Positions 25,401 to 37,400 of a stretch of 64,000 nucleotides of DNA are shown here, one piece after another. The position numbers and the translations under genes were made by a program. Each line of letters starts with the position of its first letter. Position 1 is the first letter of the stretch. The notes under the pieces are model-generated. The model was not told the DNA's origin. It searched no databases and saw nothing but the letters and a program-made list of their open reading frames with translations. The stretch lies in the NCBI GenBank assembly GCA_025024175.1, contig QCXZ01000047.1:1021028-1085027 (forward strand), in the 5' to 3' direction. The DNA comes from Rhyzopertha dominica. Its lineage: Eukaryota > Arthropoda > Insecta > Coleoptera > Bostrichidae.

Positions 25401-28400
25401 TACCTACCACTGTCGTCGCTCTCATGGAAAATAAGCAGTCTGTTCGAAATAAATCGCAAGTTTCTGGAGTCAGCATGTAATGAGTCGTCGAGGTTCATAC
25501 TTTCGACATTCACTTGATGCATGAACTAAACGAAGACGACTTGGGTAGTCGACTTGAATTCTGTAAAAACTTAGCGGAGCGTATCAGCAATAATCCGCAT
25601 TTCTTTTACAATACGTGCTTCCCAGGCGAGCGTACATTTTTCTTAAATGCCCATTGCAAAAAGATGGTGTGCCAAGGACTATGCCTGCTTTAAGGCCTGT
25701 GAGCATTTTACCAGAAATGTCAAAAATATGAAAAAAATATTTTTTAAATGCCATTAAAATTAAACGCACAGGTCCATAAATATAATGTTTTTTCTCAGTA
25801 TAAATCCGGTTTCTGGATTTAGTTGTAAAACATCACTCTTGGAAGTCACTGATAATGTTTTTAGTTCTCTTAACGAAAACAAGTTTATTCTATTGATTTT
25901 GTTAAACTTCTCTTGCAACCTGCAGAAGTTTTAGCGTGTCCCTCAGGGATCAGTGTTCGCACCGATTTTGTTTTCCATCTACACACATGCTTTCTCCACG
26001 GTTCATTTCATTTTTATGCTGATGACAGTCAATTACAGTATAATTTTGCTATTGTTGAAGTAAATGATGATCTTAGTGCTTTTGCCAACGCTGTCGAAAG
26101 TCATGGACGTATTTTAAATCCTGGAAAGTCAAAATTAATTCTCTTTGGTAATTTAGATATAAAAATCATAGGTACTGCTTTGAACTTCACAAAATGTACA
26201 AAGAATTTAAGTTTGGTAATTAGATAGTAATCTGGGGTTTACTGGACATCTAACGTCTATTATTCAAAAAAAGGTACCTTCATTTAAAAAGGATTTATGC
26301 TATAAAAAATTTATTACGCTTCCGTACGAAGATTACCTCTGTGAACTTCTGGTGTTGTCGAACTGTAACTATGCTAGTTGTGGATGTGACTCATGCCTAT
26401 ATTATATATAGAGATAGTACAGAATGCTTGACTCAGATTGGTCTTTGTGTACGCAGGGGACAGCTTATTTCTCACAAACTGAGACTTATTCGTTGGCTAA
26501 ATATGAAATTATGGAGAATACTTCATTATGGATGCCTTTTGCATAGTATACTTACAAACAGTACTCCTCAGTATCTATATCATAAAATTTGATTTCGGAC
26601 CGATGTACATAACGTTAATAATAACTAAACATAGAGAGATAAATATAAACGATAGCTCTGAGTATGTTTTTTTTTTAATTTAAGACCGCTACAAATAGCG
26701 TGGCGAACGTTCCAGCACTTCAGTGTGTACTGTACACAACAGTAATAATAATAATAATAATAATAATGTTTATGAATGCCCGACAGACATATTTGTCTAT
26801 ATAGAGCACAAAAATACAAATATACAAAATCAGAAAAAAATACAATCATATACATGCGTGAGTGTACACCAATACATCTTATAAACTTTCGTTTGACTGA
26901 ACTCGTGGAAAAGTTGTCATAAGAAATATCAAAGTTACTGTTGGACATAATATAATTACATAACTAAAATGCAATTATCATGACGCAGTTGAAATGATGT
27001 TGAGTGGACGGTACACTGTAATAAAAGGGAACAGGCGATCTGCTATTAACTCTGGGGACATTTATGCTTATCTCATTCAGAATAGTACTTACTACTAACT
27101 ACTTTCTTCTGCAAGAAAACAGATGCCAATTTTCATCTACTCTCAAGAGAGAATTGATTAACAACATTTAATAGCGCGCTCTGAACACAATGTCTTGTAG
27201 GGTAAACGTCAAACATTTTAAAGTAGATATAAAAAAATAAAGTAGAGATGTTATTGAATTCAGAAGTATTTCGCATAATAAACCCCAGAGTTTTAAGTGC
27301 AGCAGCCGCAACATTTTCAATGTGCTGAACAAAAGACAACTTAAGTCAACGATAACACCTAAGTCTCTAATTTCATCATATCTGGAAAGTACATTCCCTG
27401 AGATGATGTAGAAAAAGTTAATGCGTACGTTTTTTTCTGCCGAAGGTCACTATTTTGCACTTATTAATATTTAATTCAAGTTTGTTCGTGAAACACCATC
27501 TTTTTAAATTGTCAATATCCTACTGAAGAAGCAAGCAGTCCGAATAAGAATCTATAGCCTTCAGTATTTTTAAGTCATTAGCATACATATAAACATTACA
27601 TTTAAGCGATTTCACTACATCGTTGAAAAATATTACGAATAATTGTGGGCCCAGGATCGAACCCTCAACCACTCTACTAGTCGCATGAAAAGTGTTAGAT
27701 CTGAAACCACCATGCTCAACAAATTGCCGCCTATCCATCAAAAGAGATTTAACAACAGAAACAAGCCCATCGCAAAAACCAAAATTTCGCAATTTATACA
27801 AGATGTCGACCTGTAAACGTTCATCACGAATCTAGAAACAATATGTGTAAACTCGCAAAGGTTAAAAGTCGTTGATTTTCCCCTAACAAATCCGTGATGT
27901 TCCGGTGCTATATAGGGCTCAATATGTGGATAAATAACTTGAGACAAAGCCAACTCAAATAACTTAGCAAAATTGGCCATAAGAGCAATAGGTCAGGTCA
28001 GGTTAGGTCAGGTCAGCTTTATCACCGTTTTTAAAAACTGGAAATATTCGTGAGGTTTTCCATACATCGGGAAAAGTTGTTTTTTCAAAATTAGGTTAAA
28101 AATGTGACATAAAGGCAACATTAAACACTTGATACAATCAACCACAAAGAAGGCCGGAACATCATCAGGACCGGAAACAAAATTACATTTAATGTTTTTT
28201 AGCGACCTTCAAAATGTCATTCCCATCTATATTAAACATGTGTAAAGTAAGATAATTGTCACTATTAGTAGATTGGTGGACTTCGTTGGCATCATCTNCA
28301 TACGGGCAGCACGTACTATTACAAAAATCGCAGACTCTGTTGCCACAGATTCCATCACAAACGTGGTTAACGTTATTACTGAACACACAAGCAAAAAAAA

Positions 28401-31400
28401 TTACCAAATGCATTCACAATAGCTTCCGAAACTGATACATGAACATTTTGGTATGTCATACTTGCATCATACAATTTTATTATTAATGATTTCTATTATT
28501 ATAATTTTTAATATATACTTTCATAGGGCGAATTATTACTGTATTTGTGACATTATTTGGCAGAATTCTGGGAAAAAAGCTACAAGAAAATCACCTGGAA
28601 GTAAAAATTTAATCTTACTTAACTAATACTAATTAGAAGCCATTCCTATTAAAAGCAAGATATTGTAAAATTAAAATTTATCAAATGCGCAGGTGGACGT
28701 AATTATTCATGCCGCCGCAACTGTCAGATTCGACGAAAAACTTAAGACAGCAGTTGAAATAAATGTACGAGGAACCAAAGAAATGCTAGAACTAGCACGG
28801 GATTGTCACAAGCTGCAGTCGTTCGTCTACATCGGCACGGCCTTCTCCTACTGCATTCACAAAAAGATCGAAGAAAAATTCTATAAGCCACCATGTGACA
28901 CCGAAGGAATTTTAAAATTAATCGAGAAAGTACCCGATGAAGTGCTTGAGAAAATTACGCCTCAGTAAGTTTTCCTAACCTTGTAAAAATGGTAAGACTA
29001 TATAGTAAAAACTTTTACAACGTGTTTCAGGCTGATAGGAGATTTTCCTAACACGTATGCGTACACAAAAGCTATTGCCGAAGACACTGTCAGACAGTAT
29101 GGCCAGGGTTTGCCTATTTGTGTTTTCCGGCCTTCTATTGGTAAGTACCTCTCTAGAATTATATAAAATTATGAATTAGCTGCAGTTTTCTTTAATTCCG
29201 ATGTAAATTGTGCAAAAGAAACAATTTTTAACACAAAAATTACACCGCATCCCGACCTTTGACAGAAGGTAACAGAACATGGATCAGCAAGGGCGGAAAA
29301 GCGTCGACTACAGAGCTCTACCAGTTCGGTTGGCAAAATGCCTGTTAATATTACCAGATGACTCCTTATACAGGGTTTCTATAAATGATTCATGATCCAG
29401 GGCGCTTATGGAAATCGCCGTGCATAATGTAGCTTGGCAGCAGTTACAAAAAGGCGGCACAAAGAATTCAGAAACCAACGCCGCCCGCGTTGCATGAATC
29501 ATTTATAGAAACCCTGTATATAAAAGCAGCAAATGAAAAAAAATGCCATGTTAAATATTCAAAATCTGTTTATATTTTATGTTATATTTAATCAACGGTA
29601 AGCAGCAAAATTTTAATCAAAAAATGTTTGGAAACTAAACTACCACTGACAGGTATGATAAAATTCAGTTTGGGAGTTTCACTTATACAAGCTGTTTGAC
29701 ATTGGAAAGATGCAAGGTATACCTAATGTAATTAATGCATAATAATGAAGGTGTTGGAATATTTCGGTAGCAACAACTGGTCGTGAGGGTAACCCTATAT
29801 GTTGTTAATCTTTATATAGTTTTCTAAATTGGAATTTGCTCTGTATGAAGTAGCAGTTTCAAGTTCAAGTACAAGAAGTGGACATGACGAGAAAGATGTG
29901 AAGTATTTGATTTTTCGTCACATTCCGTGCTAGTAAGTGCTGCATTACAACTATGCATAGGGCATTATTCGACTTGTAACACTATAAGTTCTTAATTGTC
30001 ATATAGTTTTGTAGATTAGAACTTACTCTGTCTGAAGTAGTAGTCACGAGTTTCCAAGTGCAAGAAGTTGACATGACGAGAAAGAAGCGGAGTATCTGAT
30101 TTTTCGTCACTTTCCATGCTAGTAAGTGCTGTTTTGCAACCATGCATAAGGCATTATTCGACTTTAGGAGTAGAGAAGCAATAACTTCTCCCCTTAAGTA
30201 TCGCTATATATATAGCGTGCGGGGTATCTGCTCTAGCGTTGTTCAGAATCAAGTACTTTAAAGAATCGAGTACCTTGTTTTCGAATACTTTTCAGAATCG
30301 AATACTTATCTCAGTACCGGGTAGTAGAGTTGCAGGGCCATAGTCACTTGTTACAGGCCGACGCGGCAACGTGATATATGGCGTACGGCAGTTTCCGATT
30401 TCAGCCAAGGATAAAAAATAATTAGTTTACATTCATTCATTTGTTCAGAAATGGACAACTATTATTACCATTTTATGTGAATATGTCTCGTCAAAAGTTA
30501 TATTGAAAGACGGGAGTGGACCACAAACCGCAATGTAAAATCCTGCTCATATGCACATCGTTTACTTTAAAGCGAAAATTCATAAGTCGGCAACCAGGAT
30601 CACGCGCGTCGGCGATTGTAGCACGCGATATTCAACATGAAAATACGAGAAGCGAATCGAAAACCGCATTTGGTCTCGAATACCGTCTAAGTCTTGTTCC
30701 CTTAGATGCCGCGATCAGAAATTGCGGTATGCTGTACTCGGTGCCAGTACTCGGTTCTGAATATCGTATTGTCTCACATCGTTACATCATCCGAGTACCG
30801 AAGTATTCGAGTACTCACACACGTGTTCTCGAGAACGAGTACTTCGCAGAATCGAATACTATTCGATTCTTGTACTCGAATACCCGCATCACTAATCTGC
30901 TCCAGTTGATGAAACACGACTGAGACTTGCTCTAAGTAGTTCCTTCAAGAAGTTCTTCAAGTTGCATATCGAAGTTGTATAGATGGTGACGTTACCGCCA
31001 TAGGTTACACCAGCTGACTTTTTAAGTTCGCTAGGTCCTTACGTTATGCAGGCAGATGGCCCGGGTGGCTGCAGCATGAGAGAAGGAGAGCTTCTGATGG
31101 TTTAGATTAGAGAATAGCAGCTCCAGATATTACCTCCAGAAAGGAATATGTACCAAATGCCTAGACAATACATGCAGCATGTATTGATTCGAACATGAGA
31201 TATCAATTTTAATGCGTAAGTTCCAAACAGTTGAGGAAAAGGGACGAAAAGAAACGCTAACAAATTTTACATGCCTCATATAATCAAACCCAGAAAAAAT
31301 CCCCATGAACAAGGACACACAATCAAAAAAATATTCTAACCTAACCAAATAACATATTCAATAAACGAACAAACAAAAATCTCAAGACGCGCGCTCACTT

Positions 31401-34400
31401 GTTTAAAGCAGTGACGGTAGGATACAGTACTACTTATCTGTCTGTCCGTACACGGCACCAAGTTCTCCCCACGTCCAACTTAGATGTCGTCGTCGGCGTC
31501 GGGGCCGCTCTCCGGCTGGGAAGTGGTGGCAGTCAGCACCGGCACCAGCACCCTTCTTCTTTAACAAGGCAACAGCTTCTATTCAAAACGAAATCGCAGA
31601 AACTACACTCACTGATTTCTGACAAGATTAGTAATATTGGCTAATCGAATTTTGATCTATTATTGATCCAGAGCGAAAAAACACCACGGCGTATCGCCTC
31701 GCTGTCCAACCACTCTACTGCCACCTGCCCTTTTCCGTCTTCCTTGGGTTTTTCCTTCGTCTGCCACCGCTAAAGGAATGTTTCCCTGTCCAAGGGCAAA
31801 CGCTGTTGCCGGGCGTCGCGGAAAGTACGACTCATTACAAGCATTCTGGTGTCTACATGAAATATCTTACATCGAGTTTTTTAACCTGAGGGCACCGGTA
31901 AAAGAAGACGAATATCCCAAAATGCATTTAATCTTATTAACAAAGTTTACCGAACTTGGTTCGATGTATGCGCTACAGCATTGCTTTTATCTACAATACA
32001 GTACAAACATCTGTTGAAGAGGATTATCTAGATTAGCGGGAAATAACGGGAATGGGACCTTTCGTCGCCGCCGATTCGAGGTCGCCGGTTCGCCGCCGCC
32101 GATTCCCAGCCGGCCGTTTGGAAGCCAGGCCACTTCGCAACCGGACCTTTTCGTAGTAGGCCGTTTCGCAGCCGACTTTTTTGTCGCCAGACAGACTGAT
32201 AAGCAAACAATATTTACGACATAAATTTTAAAGCAATTGTCTTGGAAAAGATTATTATTATTCCACTATAACATTTTGTGAACAAAAATGTATTATAAAA
32301 TATTTGTTAGATCCTATGACAAAAATGGCTTCTTTTCTGCAGTGAAGATTATATTTTTCTTTCACCCAAATATAAATGAATTTTTCGTCGAAGGACCGAC
32401 GACTGAATCTTTATGTGATTCCCTTTTATTTTGAGGGCCAGGAGATAAAGTAAATTCCTCAGTTTTTATGCAGAAATTACACTATTTTAGTAATTAAGTA
32501 ATCATCTACTAATATTTCTATATTCCATATTAAATTTTATCTTTATTTAGTTTTAAATGATCAAATTTTCAAAATTAAAACTTTTCAGGGTAACTAATGC
32601 CTTTTTCTTCACTAATGGAAACACGCCTTGACATATAATAATGATTAAAAAAACTTAATACAATGGCTTAATATTGTAACACTGCGGGATAGTACTATCA
32701 TCACGCGACAAACATTCCGTAGTTATGTTTTTATTTTAATCCTCATCCAGATTTTATGTGTCATATACGTTTTTGTTACCATTTATTCCTTTATTTGTTA
32801 AACTAAAGTATTTTAGGTTAGTAGTTAATTTCTATCAAATACTTTCCATCATTTGCTTGATCAGATTCATACATATAATATTATTTATTTACTAACGTAT
32901 CACATTATTTAAATAACGAAAATAATTTCCGTTTCTAAGAGCTTGCTGATATAGACAGATTTAGGTTTCTTAGTTTGGATATATTATATTTCTTGTTTCC
33001 CTATAAATTTTACAATCATATTAATATTTAAAAACTGAATACATTATCGTTTAGATAAAATAGAGTCTTTTTTTAAAAAACTTCAACAACAATACAGCAT
33101 TACCTATAAACTTAGGTAATTTAAGTGTAAGATAATTTGAATAATTTTTTATTAACTTCGTGAACCAAACGAATATATCAATCAATATACTCGTGTTAAG
33201 AAAAATTCATAAGGCGTTTTTTTCTCATGCGTCCCAGTTTGAAAACAAACTGTTTTGCTTCGGTAATGTTTTTTAAACAAGAAAAGTTCCTTTACTGGGA
33301 ATTTACCCTCTCATAATAACAATCACAAGGGGGTTGAGAGCAACAATAAACAGCTCTAACAATTAAGGCGAGTCGCTACCTAAGCCCTGCGTTGAAAACT
33401 GAGAACAACAGCCCGCCTGTCAAATTATGCGGGATGTCATATCATATTTTTTATATCATATCATATATTTTATAACACTCAAAATTATTCCCTTGACAGC
33501 TTACTTTCATTAAAAACATTTTTGTCACAAATAGTATTATTGTTATTGTTTGGCGTCGAAACGGTCGACTTCCAAAAGGCGAATCGGCGGCTGCGAATTA
33601 GGTATTATCACCTTTTTTGAAAATTACGTAAAATGAATCTTGAAGTGCAAATACATCGTACGCCATGTTAAAAACAACAAAAAAATTTTGTAGGTAGAGA
33701 ATTTCGGGTCTGAAATTCGAATCTTAGGAGTCACCGCCAAAACGCTTCTATCCAAGGTTATTTAACTCGTGACGTCAAGTGTCACGTAAACATTACCGAG
33801 GAGCGTGCTGTTTAATGGTGTAATATCATTCTTGTATTGGAAAAGCTTTTGTGTGGTNCTTATTGAAAGAACGGTGTAAGAGGTCGCACCAAAAACTGAT
33901 TTGTGTAGTTTTACAAGCATCTATTATGTATAGAAAACAAATGTTGTTTTCTACATGGTTATAAAAGTACTTCAGTCAGTACAGCTAACAAAATTTTTGT
34001 CACCGTTCCTCGAGATTATCAACGTATGAAAAAGTTGTTTAAGGTCCCTAGACGTGATATGCCGATATCGCAGTTTGTTTTTCTGTTGTGAAGATCATCT
34101 TAATTCTTACTGTAAGTTTTATTACTATTTTTAGGGTTATAAGTGTTTACTATTCGGTTTTCATTTTGTTATAGCTTGAAGAGGATATGAAAAATTATAT
34201 GCGTTTTACGTGGATAAAAGGAAATGTTACAATAAAGAACGACGTTGATCCCCATATATTCGACTGTTAGCCAGACCGGAAACGAGCCGCAAGAGCCCCG
34301 AAAATAAATGGCAATTTATATTTATTTTTACCTCTAAAGTAAATGTCAAGTTTAGGATACGTCTTTGATTCTTACATTTTTATGTTTACAAATTATGTTT

Positions 34401-37400
34401 ACAACAACCCACTGTGATCAAATTATCAATGCTACATTAATTTGATAACAAGTTCACTTATGCTGTTGCTTTTGCTTTTACGTTCCTCATCTCCGCCAAG
34501 TTGAACCGCTTGTCGCTGTACCCAAATTCCATAACAATGGACATGCCTTCAGAAGTCATAACTCATAAGTATTTCACTTTTTCTTGGCGTATTTTAATTC
34601 GCTTGTCACAAAATGAATGCAAAAAACAAACTCATAAATTGAGGGGCTGAGGCTGACGCATGACGCGCTGACCCCAGATGTAAACAAGCGGCCATTTACA
34701 AGACACCTGACGTCACGGCCAATATGTTCGCGTTTTGGCGGTCCCTTTAAATATTCACATTTTTTATATTAAAAATACACCTTACGATCCATTTTTCGAA
34801 TTTATAAGCTGTCACGGCTGTTTTGTGGATTAGATGCTACCTATTAATATGCAATTTAATAAAATATAAGTACATGGCAAATACCCAATTGGCGACCTCG
34901 AATCGGCGGGGGCGAAAACTCCTAGACCCGAAAATAACTACCCACCTTTTCAGGTGCTTCAGAAGGATAGTGAGTTCCAGGGGTGATATGTAGTCCAGAT
35001 TTTTATTTTCAGATTTTATCTTCAGGAATGCTAATCAACCCGAAGAAAACAACAATAAATTGTTTTCTCTGCTATTTTACATAATATATTTGTATAGCAG
35101 AAAGGCATCGATGGAGCACTTCTTTTTGAACCACTCAGTTTTTCTTACTTTTTGCAAGATGGGAACACCGGTTTCATAAAAATCGTACTACTGGAGTAAC
35201 CCTTCCAGAAAAATACCACGACAAATAACTGTTGATTTGAGGCGCGATCCAACCCGAGACCGAGCGTCGTGAACGACAACGACTGAGACGCGACGATTCA
35301 GAACCATGTTTTTCGTTTTCTCCATTCAAGTGGTATATTCGCTAATGTGCAACGGATATAACGTAGTTTTTCAAATTCCGGTCGTGTGTAGATTAGGTCG
35401 ATACGGCTTTATAACTATAAGAGGAAAGGGGAAATCTTTTTGAGGTAAGAACAGTAAAATATGCTTTGGAATTTTGGAAGACTTACCTATAAATTACTAT
35501 TACCTAAAATTTAGTATAATTTAGAGAAAAAATGTACCTGCCTGTGAATGATTGATTTACTCATTACTGTTTATTTGTTTACTGTTTATTTTGTAACTAG
35601 TAAGTATATTAGTGTACACTGCGCATTAATGCAGTTAAATGCACTTAACTTGGTGATATATTTATTGCTAGTGCCCATGATATGGTCATTCATAGTTAAA
35701 CGCCTACCAACGAGGTTTTGACATAGCATAATTATTTAAGATCTATTTGCTTTTAATTCTAGACCATGTTTCGAAAAGCGTCAGTGAAATCGTCAGATAT
35801 CGAATTTTTTCGATATAAAGTCAAAGTTGGATAAAATAGCCATGTGCAATATTTTTAAGGTTGATTTGAGTTATTTATAATAATATATAATTAACCAATT
35901 TGGAGATAATGCACGAGCCTCAGTTACAGCCAGTGTAGCCTTTGTAAGACTGCCAGTTATCATGCGCGAGTACCGGTTTCGTTTCGCACATTGACGTATT
36001 ATTAAATGGACACAACATCTCATTCATAAATACGGTTGAAACTGACGCCAAGACCAATGATGGTGAGGGGAGCGCGGGTACGAGGGGGAGATGCAGTTTT
36101 CCTCCAAGTACATTGCCGTACTGTTATAAAAGGGTCAACAGTGTGATAATTCAACTTCCAACTAAAAACAAAAGCGAAGCCTACATCAATAATATTTCGA
36201 ACAATCTTTCAGTTAAAGCAAAGAAACATCTTATGTACAACAAACACTAATTTAATTTCGTTACAAGCGGGAAAAAAGTTTTGGCCGAATGAAAGCATCG
36301 ACACAGTTCTAGCATTAGTATTCATTAATCAACACTTAACGAGAAAACACTCGACATTCTTCACATAGAAATATAAGGCAAAAAATTTAGAAACTGCGAA
36401 AATGAAATTTATTGTCAAATAAAAGAAATACATAAAATCAAAATCCGCATCAGGCATCACTGAAGTACTTACTTCGAACACATCGGCTCTCTTTCTCTAC
36501 ATACAAATATTATTTTTAAAACGTCTACCACTAACAGTAATCATTTTCCATATGTATTAATCCTTCACTATCAACTTACATTTTATAAAAATATTCCTCT
36601 ATAAAGTAACTAATTTTGCTAAATTTATCAAACGACGCCTATGACAACAAATATAAACATAACCTAAACTATGCTTAACGGTCAAATGATACGGTTTTCT
36701 CCTTAGAGCCCACCTTTTTGCATACTTGACAAATCCGCACCATTGCCTGGATTAATTTTTTATACACCAGTAGTACAGTGGACCATCTAATGCGCGTGAA
36801 GACGGGCAATCGCACGATGATTGAGTATTGCTTTGGTCAAATGTAGATTTCTGTTTTCCTCCAATTCACCTTAGAATGTAACTATTATGTTGGCTTCACT
36901 TGAAAATGTAAACAACCGACTCCAGACACCTCGATGGTTCTGCACATACGCCATATTGATAAATGATAAGGCATCGGCGAAAAATTGCATACTGCTGCTC
37001 CTGCAAGCCACTTGGTAGTCGCTTCCGCAACTAAACCCGCGATACGACTGCTCCCTAGATTTCCCCGCCTTTCAAGCGTCGTCCGAATTTTGTATGGGCT
37101 TGATTACTCTGATCGGAGTATAAACTCAATGGTAATATGTAAATTTTTATTGGTCGGAGGCTGCATTGAAAAATATAGATATACCATTATTTGATGAGTA
37201 CACTTATCAATGTAATTGTTTCCGTTAATTTTATAATAACTGTTCATTTTGTTATAATAATAGCTAATAGCAAGTAATATTTCATTCTACCACTTCATAA
37301 ATGATATTTTGCTAATATTGTGCATCACATGAGATGTTATAATGAGATGTATAAAAAGCAGACACATGATATCAAATACACAATTTAAATAATTTTTCGA

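Larger units (their letters stand above)
29262..31165 (+). repeat. Dispersed repeat family R1, copy 2 (carrying insertions)
   Basis: Homologous to 14037-14600 at both ends: GACAGAAGGTAACAGAACATGG on the left and TGCTCCAGTTG...GTTACCGCCATAGGT...GGAGAGCTTCTGATGG on the right. It is expanded by a 154-bp mariner-type MITE (29367-29520), a duplicated ~170-bp block (29815-30170) and a hAT-type MITE (30234-30894). It lies in FAR intron 4. Confidence 0.75.
32040..34935. mobile_element. GC-rich inverted-repeat element with nested THAP element
   Basis: The block near 32056-32090 (GCCGCCGATTCGAGGTCGCC) is inverted at 34888-34922 (GGCGACCTCGAATCGGCGGG). A second inverted match of the same GC-rich block lies at 33553-33605, pairing with 32085-32125. 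The long AT-rich interior 32200-33550 has no coding sequence. A THAP-domain element occupies the right part. Whether the outer element is 32040-33605 or 32040-34935 is unresolved. Confidence 0.55.

Noticed and set aside
30516..30923. 135-codon frame
   Set aside because: It lies entirely within the hAT MITE and is caused by its CGAGTACT-type repeats.
31399..31644. 81-codon frame in a GC-richer patch
   Set aside because: Composition is His/Gln/Ser biased with no recognisable motif; it lies within FAR intron 4.
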